From NCBI RefSeq assembly GCF_008974265.1, contig NZ_BKZW01000001.1:1426001-1490000 (forward strand): a stretch of DNA of 64,000 bases, written 5' to 3'. The DNA comes from Dictyobacter vulcani (GTDB lineage: Bacteria > Chloroflexota > Ktedonobacteria > Ktedonobacterales > Ktedonobacteraceae). Positions 1 through 7,715 of this stretch are shown piece by piece. A program made the translations under genes and the position numbers. The stretch's first letter is position 1, and the number at the start of each line of letters is the position of its first letter. Below the pieces are notes generated by a model that worked only from the letters and a program-made list of their open reading frames with translations, searched no databases and was not told where the DNA came from.

Positions 1-1
1 C

Positions 2-1357
2 CACTTACGGCAAACATCGCTTACCCAGATACCAGTTGTGGATCCCAACAAACTTGACCAGCCCGGCTCGATTCCAACTACTCCCGATCACGCCAACTCA
101 TTTACATCTGGACCAGATCTGGTAAGTCCCTATCAATCCCAATCTGAAATGGGTGGAGCATATCCACAGCAGTTTGAGCAAGCAGTACCACAGACACCAC
201 CGCTCTCATCAGCTCAGATGCCGTTGCCAGTACCCGCCAGACAACCCGTCTATAAAAACAAATATGTGATGGCCATTGCAGCCATCCTGGTGATAGCCGT
301 GATAGCTGCCAGCATCGGCATCTCTAATGTGCTCAGGTCGGGTAGCAACGGCGGACAGACAGCCACGAACATCACTAATGCAACCACTCCCCTGCCAAAA
401 CCGCAGGGACCTGGTACCGCCTTTTTCCAGGACGATGCCCTGAATCATAATGACCAGCTACGCATCACAATGCAGGATATTCCGGCTCCAGCCAATGGAA
501 AAGTCTATTATGCCTGGTTACAAACAGACACCCAGAAGATCTTACCGCTGGGTGCACTGGATTTACAGAATAAACAGATAGACTTTATGTATGCGGGGGA
601 TCAAAACCATGGCAACTTGATTGCCCATACCAATGGCATTCAAGTGACCATGGAAACCGCTGGTAGCCAGCCAGCGATTCCCAGCAAAGAGCTTGTTTAC
701 CAGGGCACATTTAACAAAACAACGTTACCTGAAATCAAAAATATTCTTTACACCACACCTGGCCTTCCAAATAGTTCTGTGGTGGTAAATATGTTTGAGA
801 CTATCAAGTCGTTGAATGATAAGGCATCCAGTATTGTAGACTCGCTGAATCAGACCAAGGATTATGGCCTGGCCAGGCGCCAGGGAACGCGTATCATCGA
901 GATGATCGATGGTTCTAAATACGCCAGCACAAGTGGCGATCTGCCCAACAATCTACCCAGTCAGATCAATATCCCCGTTGGCTTGCTTTCATCCCCTGGT
1001 CATACGGGCTATATAGATATTCTGGATAAACATCTGGATGCACTGAATGGAGCAGCAGGCAACGACACAAATCTTCAGCAGCGTATCCAGAACGCCAAAA
1101 ACGGTCTGACCGATCTGCGTGAGTGGCTGCAAACAATGCGTGAAAACGATGTCCAGTTATTAAAAGCCACTAATCTGTCCGACCCTAAGAATCATAGTGC
1201 AGCCCTGCAATTAAAACAGCTGGCCGCCGATGCCTATACCGGACGTATCATTCCACCAGATACCACAGCCAAACCTACACGTGGCTCGGCTGGTGCGCTC
1301 CAGACCTATATCGAAACTCAATATATGGCTGCGCTTGATTTAACGGCGGTGAAATAA
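2..1357 (+). CDS. C-terminal part of a membrane sensor protein, probably a Ser/Thr kinase (cut by left edge)
   Basis: The reading frame is open to the left edge of the window; the first possible start inside it is a GTG at 38 with no visible ribosome binding site, so I read this as the tail of a longer gene. From the GTG, about 70 residues of Pro/Gln/Ser-rich linker are followed by one transmembrane helix (about residues 76-95) and an extracytoplasmic domain. The ectodomain opens with a beta-sandwich of the RskA-like type (block PAPANGKVYYAWL) and continues into a helical region. The same two-part ectodomain occurs in the proteins at 37575-40025 and 40056-42484, where it follows kinase or pseudokinase domains. 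By analogy the missing N-terminus is probably a Hanks-type kinase; this is inference, since no kinase residues are in the window. Confidence 0.7.
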   Translation, partial: HLRQTSLTQIPVVDPNKLDQPGSIPTTPDHANSFTSGPDLVSPYQSQSEMGGAYPQQFEQAVPQTPPLSSAQMPLPVPARQPVYKNKYVMAIAAILVIAVIAASIGISNVLRSGSNGGQTATNITNATTPLPKPQGPGTAFFQDDALNHNDQLRITMQDIPAPANGKVYYAWLQTDTQKILPLGALDLQNKQIDFMYAGDQNHGNLIAHTNGIQVTMETAGSQPAIPSKELVYQGTFNKTTLPEIKNILYTTPGLPNSSVVVNMFETIKSLNDKASSIVDSLNQTKDYGLARRQGTRIIEMIDGSKYASTSGDLPNNLPSQINIPVGLLSSPGHTGYIDILDKHLDALNGAAGNDTNLQQRIQNAKNGLTDLREWLQTMRENDVQLLKATNLSDPKNHSAALQLKQLAADAYTGRIIPPDTTAKPTRGSAGALQTYIETQYMAALDLTAVK

Positions 1358-1368
1358 CAACCATTCAG

Positions 1369-1426
1369 CCATAAACAAAAGCACGGCTTGCAGAAATACT
1401 TCTACAAGCCGTGCTTTTGTTTATGG
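1369..1426. terminator. Bidirectional intrinsic terminator
   Basis: A perfect 22-bp inverted repeat (1369-1390 against 1405-1426) with a 14-base loop sits between two converging genes. The arms are flanked by A-rich and T-rich stretches, so it can end transcription from both sides. Confidence 0.9.
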
Positions 1427-1429
1427 GGT

Positions 1430-2443
1430 TTATGAATGGGAAACGACATTATCGACTGGAGGTGTCAATGGCACATTGGAGATCCCACCAACACCAAATT
1501 CGGCTGCGACCGCCAGATGATCGCTGGCATGGTCGCCTGGTAGGCCATCTTCCCCGTTAATCACCACATGGCACGTAGACAAGCGCTCAGCCATGATCGG
1601 ATCAGCAAAGACATAATCAATTCGTCCGGCCGGAGCTGCAGCTGGACAGGTGAAGCCCAGTTCGAGAGGATGGACGTGGCGGAAACAATCGATATACTGG
1701 CCCGCTAACAGTCGAATGCAGCCGCGCGGTGCATAAAAATATGCCGCCAGATCAAAAAGCTTACAAAGCACATCACTCTTCGCAACCAGGCGCAAAACAG
1801 GAATCAACATACGTAATTTAGGGGGCACCACCGAGTTAATATGGGGATGGCCATCATTGAGGGTGATATTCTTGCGCCGTGCATCCAGCCGTACCACGTA
1901 ACGCAATAACGAACTGGCGGTAAAAGCATCCTTCGGAGCCAGGGAATTGAAATCCCCCATCAGCATATGTGGCTTGCCTTCAGCACGCAATGGGGCCATG
2001 ATCTGCAGAATCTCCTGCATCTCACGCATGCGAATATGATTTCCAGCCCAGCCCCGGTTAAAAGCAGCCGACAAATGGATCACGAAGATCGTTAGAGGCT
2101 GGCCATTCTTCTCCTCAACACATACTTCGAGCAGCGGTCGCGCCAGGATACCAGGACGGGCATGATGGCGCACCGAGATTACAGGTAAACTAGTCATCAG
2201 GGCTGTCTGATAATCTCCGCGATTACCAGTCTCGGCTCCCTTAATCAACTGCATACCCAGCGCGTCAGCCAGTTCTTGTACGACCAGTGGACCAGAGATC
2301 TGAGGATTAATACCCTCGGCAAAGCCCACCACATCGGGATTTTCCGAGCGAATGATCTTCAACAGTTGTTCAGTTCTTTTCGCACCATTTTCGCGCAGGC
2401 TATAGCCCCCGGCAAGAATATTATATGAAACGATACGAGTCAT
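1430..2443 (-). CDS. Endonuclease/exonuclease/phosphatase (EEP) family protein
   Basis: This 337-residue protein has the EEP (DNase I-like) fold signatures in order: an N-terminal RIVSYNILAGG strand, the metal-binding Glu in GFAEG (about residue 43), GDFNS in the middle, DYVFAD, and the C-terminal GDHASDHLAV with the catalytic Asp-His pair. Family members hydrolyse phosphodiester or phosphomonoester bonds in nucleic acids, inositol phosphates or sphingolipids; the substrate cannot be told from sequence. There is no signal peptide, so it is probably cytoplasmic. The ATG at 2443 has an AAAAGGA ribosome binding site at good distance. It is transcribed in the same direction as glyS, but a 404-base gap with a hairpin separates them. 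Confidence 0.85.
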   Translation of the reverse strand: MTRIVSYNILAGGYSLRENGAKRTEQLLKIIRSENPDVVGFAEGINPQISGPLVVQELADALGMQLIKGAETGNRGDYQTALMTSLPVISVRHHARPGILARPLLEVCVEEKNGQPLTIFVIHLSAAFNRGWAGNHIRMREMQEILQIMAPLRAEGKPHMLMGDFNSLAPKDAFTASSLLRYVVRLDARRKNITLNDGHPHINSVVPPKLRMLIPVLRLVAKSDVLCKLFDLAAYFYAPRGCIRLLAGQYIDCFRHVHPLELGFTCPAAAPAGRIDYVFADPIMAERLSTCHVVINGEDGLPGDHASDHLAVAAEFGVGGISNVPLTPPVDNVVSHS

Positions 2444-2847
2444 GTATTTTGATCCTTTTTATCAGAAATAGTATTGCTATGCGTTTTCACCATGACACAG
2501 GCCAATCAGAACATTCATAAAAACCTCCTTCAGCCTTCAATGCGCAGGCAGTGGAAGATATTACACTCAGCCATTAGCGTTATTTATCGATCAGCATACA
2601 ACATCGGACAATGGAGGGACCTTCGCCAACGATTTTCACGCGGGCAATTCCTGTTTTACTATAGCAAACGCCGTAAAAAACATGAAAGGTAGAGGTTTAT
2701 CTGGCTACTGAAGTACCAGGTTCATCTCAATGGGGATTTACATCTGTTCATTCATGAAAGCGTGAGGAAAGCACATGTGGATATCCCTTTGGAGGTATCC
2801 ACATGTGCTGAAACCGCTAGCAGGCCACTATCTGCGCAATTACCTGG
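2444..2847. other. Intergenic gap between the EEP gene and glyS
   Basis: No credible gene is visible here; short frames have no ribosome binding site or recognisable content. The right part carries the glyS terminator hairpin at 2770-2809. The left part should hold the promoter for the EEP gene, but I see no convincing -35/-10 pair. Confidence 0.5.
2770..2809 (-). terminator. Hairpin downstream of glyS
   Basis: A perfect 14-bp inverted repeat (2770-2783 against 2796-2809) lies just after the glyS stop codon. The following bases on the minus strand are only moderately T-rich, so the hairpin is clear but its terminator strength is uncertain. Confidence 0.65.
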
Positions 2848-4215
2848 TTATTTCCAGGTGACGCGATCCAGCAGATACATGGTGAGCTCACTGATAGGCA
2901 AGCGAATCTGGGTCATGCCGTCGCGCTCACGTACCGTCACGGTCTGATCATCCAGGGTCTGGAAGTCAATGGTCACACAGAATGGTGTTCCAATTTCATC
3001 CTGACGACGATAACGACGACCAATATTGGCGACATCATCGTACTGAGAAACCATATAGCGGCGCAGATTCTGGTGGATCGAGCGGGCAGTCGAGACCAGT
3101 TCCTCTTTATTCTTCTGTAATGGCAAGATAGCCACTTTAACCGGAGCCAGCCATGGATGCAGGTGCAATACCGTACGAGGTTCTTTTCCATTCGGATCTG
3201 GCTCTTCTTCGTATGCATCCAGCAACAGATTCAAGAAACTGCGATCAACACCACCCGAGGTCTCAACGATCCAGGGAGTGTAGCGCTCTTTGGTCAGCGG
3301 ATCGGTGTAGCGGAGATCCTGGCCACTATACTCAGAGTGACGTGTCAGATCCCAGTCCTGCCGCCAGTGCACACCTTCCCACTCCTGCCAGCCCAGAACG
3401 GTCTGATACTCGATATCAAACGCTTTCTTCGCATAATGAGCCAGTTCATCACTGCCATGCTCACGGAAGCGCAGGCGATCCTTATGATTGATGATGCCCA
3501 GATACCACTCAAAGCGTAATTTCTTCCAGTACTCATACCATTCATCCATATCATTAGGATGAACAAAGAACTGCAGATCCCACTGCTCAAATTCGCGCTG
3601 GCGGAACAAGAAGTTTCCTGGTGTGACCTCGTTACGATAAGCTTTACCGATCTGAGCGATACCAAATGGAACCTGGACACGTGATGATTTAACGACATTA
3701 TCATAATCCAGGTAAATGTTCTGACAGGCCTCACCGCGCAGGTAGGTCTTCATGCGGTCGCCCTCTACCACGCCCAGATAGGTCTCCATCAGCAGATTAA
3801 AGACACGAGGCTCTGAAGTCAGTTCGCCGCCACAATTTGGACATTTATGCTGCTCCAGATTCGCTGGATCCAGGTGATCGATGCGGAACCGGCGTTTACA
3901 TTTCTTACAATCGACCAGGCGATCCACAAAGTTCTCAACGTGGCCACTGGCCTCCCAGACACGAGGATGGGTGATAGTGGCACCATCGATACCCACGACA
4001 TTATCGTGGTTCTGGACCATTGACCACCACCAATAGCGCTTAATATTATTGCGCAATTCCACGCCCAGAGGACCAAAGTCATAGAATCCAGCGACACCGC
4101 CATAGATTTCAGAATTGGGGAATACAAAGCCACGGCGTTTAGACAAAGAAACAACTTTTTCAATGGGGACCAGAGGAGTATTTTTAACCTCCGGCTGATT
4201 TTCGGTCTGTGTCAT
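2848..4215 (-). CDS. glyS: Glycyl-tRNA synthetase, alpha2 (single-chain) type
   Basis: Charges tRNA-Gly with glycine in the cytoplasm. The 455-residue chain has the class II aminoacyl-tRNA synthetase layout: an N-terminal FVFPNSEIYGG-type block with YDFGPLG (motif 1 region), a zinc-finger-like CKKCKRRFRID...CPNCGG, motif 2 around FRQREFEQWDLQFF, and motif 3 with SGGVDRSFL. A C-terminal anticodon-binding domain follows (WLAPVKVAILPL). Length and motifs fit the archaeal/eukaryotic-like single-chain enzyme and not the alpha2beta2 form. The frame extends upstream to 4293, but the ATG at 4215 has an AGAGGA ribosome binding site and the upstream part overlaps the T-box terminator, so 4215 is the start. 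Expression should rise when uncharged tRNA-Gly accumulates, through the leader described separately. Confidence 0.95.
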   Translation of the reverse strand: MTQTENQPEVKNTPLVPIEKVVSLSKRRGFVFPNSEIYGGVAGFYDFGPLGVELRNNIKRYWWWSMVQNHDNVVGIDGATITHPRVWEASGHVENFVDRLVDCKKCKRRFRIDHLDPANLEQHKCPNCGGELTSEPRVFNLLMETYLGVVEGDRMKTYLRGEACQNIYLDYDNVVKSSRVQVPFGIAQIGKAYRNEVTPGNFLFRQREFEQWDLQFFVHPNDMDEWYEYWKKLRFEWYLGIINHKDRLRFREHGSDELAHYAKKAFDIEYQTVLGWQEWEGVHWRQDWDLTRHSEYSGQDLRYTDPLTKERYTPWIVETSGGVDRSFLNLLLDAYEEEPDPNGKEPRTVLHLHPWLAPVKVAILPLQKNKEELVSTARSIHQNLRRYMVSQYDDVANIGRRYRRQDEIGTPFCVTIDFQTLDDQTVTVRERDGMTQIRLPISELTMYLLDRVTWK

Positions 4216-4229
4216 GAGTGGGTTCCTCT

Positions 4230-4497
4230 CGCAAAAAAAATGCCCCAGGCGTCTATAGCCCAGGGACGAATATACCAACGTATGCCTGGGCAACTACGTT
4301 TTACGGCAATATCCGCGGTCCCACCCTGCTTCTCCACTCAACCAGTGAAGCCACTTATTCTCAATGCATCCGGCTCAGAAGCGCCCTTCATCTGTCTCAG
4401 ATTGCCGACCTCACACCATCTGCCGACTCGCTGTTATCTGTACCAGACTACTCCTCTTCCTCAACACCAGAAAACATTTGTATTCTATTCTTTAGAG
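4230..4497 (-). promoter_or_regulatory. T-box leader (riboswitch) of glyS
   Basis: On the minus strand the leader reads, in order: a purine-rich GAGGAAGAGGAGTAG stem I base (about 4447-4461), an AGCGAGTCGG / GATGGTGTGAGG block typical of T-box stem I, the conserved T-box sequence AGGGTGGGACCGCGG (about 4312-4327), and a GC-rich terminator (about 4232-4290) with GCCTGGGGC followed by eight T residues just before the glyS ribosome binding site. In this family uncharged tRNA pairs with the T-box bulge and prevents the terminator from forming. The position directly before glyS predicts tRNA-Gly as ligand; I did not assign the specifier codon with certainty. Confidence 0.9.
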
Positions 4498-4499
4498 GT

Positions 4500-4528
4500 A
4501 GTATAACGAAGAACCCTTGAACTTGCAA
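4500..4528 (-). promoter_or_regulatory. Likely sigma-A type promoter of the glyS T-box transcript
   Basis: On the minus strand TTGCAA (4523-4528) and TATACT (4500-4505) are separated by exactly 17 bases and lie just upstream of stem I of the T-box. Four of six -35 and five of six -10 positions match the consensus. Confidence 0.5.
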
Positions 4529-4648
4529 GTGGAAATACAATAATACCTGTGTGGATTGAGCAAGTTGTATCAATATGCCATACCTTGTAGAGGGCTATCA
4601 GAGGTGCTACAATAGTGCAGAAATAATGGGTAACAAATTAAAGAAGAG

Positions 4649-7342
4649 ATGGAAGAATACGTGGTGACCGAGCACGATTACCAGGCTGACATACAAGCCT
4701 TTGCCGCGCGTTACACATTCCCTATTGACACGTTTCAATTGGAAGCCATAGAGCAACTGGCGCACGGACAATCCGTGCTTGTCGCGGCACCCACTGGTAC
4801 AGGAAAAACTCTTGTAGCAGAGTACGCTATCTGGCGTGCACAACAAAATAAACAACGCGTCATTTATACGACCCCCTTAAAAGCGCTTTCTAATCAAAAG
4901 TACCGCGATCTGCGTGAAGTCTATGGTACAGAGGCAGTCGGACTGGTAACTGGCGATATTGTGGAGCACAGCCGCGCCTCCATCGTTATTATGACGACCG
5001 AGGTCTACCGTAATATGCTACTCGAAAAAGGTGGCGAACAAGCTGGCCTGGGAGCGGGTCCCTCATCACTGGCCGATGTGGGCTTTGTTGTCTTTGACGA
5101 ACTACACTACCTCAGCGATGTAGGACGTGGACCTGTCTGGGAAGAGGCGATCATCTGCTCTCCTGACCATGTACAACTGGTTGGACTCTCAGCAACCGTG
5201 AGCAACGCCGAGGATCTGGCCAGTTGGATCAGCCGCGTCCATCGTCCAATCTCTCTGGTAACCCACGAACAACGTGCGGTTCCGCTCGAACATTACTACT
5301 TTTTGGATGGCAAACTCCATCTTGTCCAGGATGCCGATGGTAATCGCATCGAGGAGTTCCCTAAGGTTGGTGGAGAAGCCAAACTGGCTCAGATGCTGGG
5401 TCGCAACCGCGTTTTCTCCTTTGATGAAGATGAGGACGAGGATGAAGAGAGCGATTTAGAGACAGATCTATGGGAAGAACGCCGTAAGCGCAATCGTGGC
5501 CTGCGTCCCCAGGATCATCGCATCTCACGCAAAGAGCGCGAACGCTTACGTTCCCGTCCTCGCACAACTGGCAAAGAACATACCGACAAAAAAACCGAGG
5601 ATGACAACGCTATTCCTGAGAGCAGTACCAGCAGCGAGGCACAAACAACAGGTGATTCTGCCCGCCAGGAGAAGCCCCGTGGACGCCGCCTGCAACAGCG
5701 TAAAGCACCAGAGCCGGGCGAGATCCTCACGGTCCTGCGTGAGGCTAAGATGCTTCCCTGTCTCTACTTCCTCCCCGGCAGACGTGTCGTGGAAGAAGCC
5801 GCTATGAGCGCCGCGCAGCACAACTTTACCACACCTGAAGAAGAAGAGTTGATTCGCGCAGAGACTGAGGTCTGGCTGGAACATCTACCAAAAGAAGATC
5901 GTAACCTCCAGCAGGTACATGCTCTGCTGCGTCTCTTGCCGCGTGGACTGGCTTTCCACCATGCAGGACTCCTACCAGGACTCAAGGTGCTGGTTGAGAC
6001 CCTGTTTGCCCGTGGACATTTGCGCGCTGTCTTTGCGACCGATACGCTGGCGCTGGGCATCAATATGCCTGCTCGCTCAGTTATTGTTGGGAGTCTCAGT
6101 AAGTTTGATGGCCAGGAGATGCGCCTGCTCACACCTAACGAATATCGACAGCTGACAGGACGCGCCGGTCGCCGTGGTATGGATGTCCATGGATCCGCGA
6201 TCATTCCATACTCACCCTGGGAGCCATTTGAAACTTCCTTCCAAAAAATTACGGGCGATATGCTGCCTGTCACCAGCTCATTTGTGATTCGCTATAACTC
6301 GGTGCTCAATCTCTGGCGTCCAAATGATCTACAACACCTGCGCCGCATCTGTGCCTCCAGTTTGCGTGAGTACCAGCGCTATCTGCTCTGGGAGATTAAT
6401 GAGCTACAACGCCTGGAGAAACGTTATCAGAAGGCCCGCAAATCTGGCAAAAAGAAGAAAGGGGCCGCGTCTGTAGAGGCTGAACGTGCCCTTGAGCGCC
6501 GACGCGAAAAGATCGGTGCTTTTCCGCTCAGTCGCGCCGGAGCAGCCGAACTGGATGGGACAATCTTCGCCCTGCGCGCTATGGGCCATATCGGACAGGA
6601 TGAGCAACTGACTGTCAAAGGCCGCCTGCTCCGTAATATCTTCCATCCCGCCGGTATCGTGCTGGTAGAACTGATGACCAATGGTTATCTGGAAGATCTT
6701 TCGGCCGCTGAAGTGGCTGAAGTCTGTAGCTGGTTTACCTATGACAATGATCGTCGCCTGAACAATCGCGATGTCGTTCATAATCGTCTGGCGCAGATCC
6801 GCCGCGAACTCTGGCACATTATCCAACATGTGCGTGGTGTCGAGGAGCGGGCAGGCGTGAACTTCACTCCCGGCATTGTTCCTGAGTTCCATGGCGTAGC
6901 CCTCGCCTGGGCACGCAAGACCACGCTCAGTGGCTTGATGAAACGCATCGAACTGGCCGAAGGTGATATCATGATGATCCTGAACCAGAGCATCGATCTG
7001 ATCCAGCAACTGCAATCCGCGGTCGGTCATGTGCTCGATAACCGTGAGATCTGGCAACAGCTTTCACCTGTCATGGTTGAAGGCATTTATAATGAACTGA
7101 ATACGCCTGATTATATGGCGAAGCGCAACGAACAGATGTTGCGCCAGCGTGAGCATCTGGAGCGCCTGCGCCCAATGTTAGGTCAGGCGGCCGCCTCACT
7201 CCTGCACGGTATTATCGCGCAGAGCCGCACCGTTCCTTCGATGGCCGTTCAGATTGGGACAGAAGAAGTCCCACTGGATGCCGAAGAGGACCGTGATGCA
7301 CAGGGCTTATCAGACACTGAAAGCTTTGTGGGCGATCTCTAA
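4649..7342 (+). CDS. Ski2/Mtr4-like (HelY-type) superfamily II RNA helicase
   Basis: ATP-dependent helicase of the Ski2-like family, expected to unwind RNA in the cytoplasm and feed decay or processing enzymes. The 897 residues show the Q-motif region (FPIDTFQLEAIEQL), Walker A in APTGTGKT (about residue 50), DELHYL for motif II, LSATVSN for motif III, and motif VI in QLTGRAGRRGMD, then a long helical C-terminal region with a KKKKGAA basic stretch. Between the two RecA-like domains, roughly residues 255-355, lies a highly charged insert with an acidic FDEDEDEDEESD run followed by Arg-rich sequence; it is low complexity and probably disordered. Length is usual for actinobacterial HelY. A strong hairpin terminator follows, so it is probably a single-gene unit. 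Confidence 0.9.
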   Translation: MEEYVVTEHDYQADIQAFAARYTFPIDTFQLEAIEQLAHGQSVLVAAPTGTGKTLVAEYAIWRAQQNKQRVIYTTPLKALSNQKYRDLREVYGTEAVGLVTGDIVEHSRASIVIMTTEVYRNMLLEKGGEQAGLGAGPSSLADVGFVVFDELHYLSDVGRGPVWEEAIICSPDHVQLVGLSATVSNAEDLASWISRVHRPISLVTHEQRAVPLEHYYFLDGKLHLVQDADGNRIEEFPKVGGEAKLAQMLGRNRVFSFDEDEDEDEESDLETDLWEERRKRNRGLRPQDHRISRKERERLRSRPRTTGKEHTDKKTEDDNAIPESSTSSEAQTTGDSARQEKPRGRRLQQRKAPEPGEILTVLREAKMLPCLYFLPGRRVVEEAAMSAAQHNFTTPEEEELIRAETEVWLEHLPKEDRNLQQVHALLRLLPRGLAFHHAGLLPGLKVLVETLFARGHLRAVFATDTLALGINMPARSVIVGSLSKFDGQEMRLLTPNEYRQLTGRAGRRGMDVHGSAIIPYSPWEPFETSFQKITGDMLPVTSSFVIRYNSVLNLWRPNDLQHLRRICASSLREYQRYLLWEINELQRLEKRYQKARKSGKKKKGAASVEAERALERRREKIGAFPLSRAGAAELDGTIFALRAMGHIGQDEQLTVKGRLLRNIFHPAGIVLVELMTNGYLEDLSAAEVAEVCSWFTYDNDRRLNNRDVVHNRLAQIRRELWHIIQHVRGVEERAGVNFTPGIVPEFHGVALAWARKTTLSGLMKRIELAEGDIMMILNQSIDLIQQLQSAVGHVLDNREIWQQLSPVMVEGIYNELNTPDYMAKRNEQMLRQREHLERLRPMLGQAAASLLHGIIAQSRTVPSMAVQIGTEEVPLDAEEDRDAQGLSDTESFVGDL

Positions 7343-7349
7343 TATCACT

Positions 7350-7396
7350 ATTTCATCAAGAATTGCCGCATATTTACTGACAATTCTTGATGAAAT
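7350..7396 (+). terminator. Intrinsic terminator after the Ski2-like helicase
   Basis: A perfect 16-bp inverted repeat (7350-7365 against 7381-7396), followed by ATTTTCG, starts seven bases after the stop codon. Confidence 0.85.
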
Positions 7397-7715
7397 ATTT
7401 TCGCACACAATGTGTGTCTCGACATATCGTCAACAGCAATTTGAAATCCACTGAAACACAATGCCTTTCCTACACCCCCAATAAAATCAGAAATTTCCCG
7501 TTTAATCCATTACTAATAAATAGCACGAAAGCACAAATTGACGCAGTAATAGACATTACTTTGGTCATGCTTGCACTACCATTTCATTGTCAGAAGCATG
7601 GAAGTTGACTAATATGTACAAAGGTACAAGTATGTCGGGAAGGCAGGGTGAGGAAAACCAAGGTTAGTACTGACTGGCATGTGAGCGCCAGTTGTAATAG
7701 AGGGGTAGAGTTTTG
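7397..7715. other. Intergenic region upstream of the first kinase
   Basis: About 320 bases of AT-rich DNA without a credible gene. It holds a small TGTAC/GTACA inverted repeat near 7615-7628 and presumably the kinase promoter; I see no clear -35/-10 pair. An AGGGG ribosome binding site precedes the kinase start. Confidence 0.4.

Noticed and set aside
2474..2692. 72-residue open frame between the EEP gene and glyS
   Set aside because: No ribosome binding site, no recognisable content, and it runs against the direction of both neighbours in a region that should hold a promoter.
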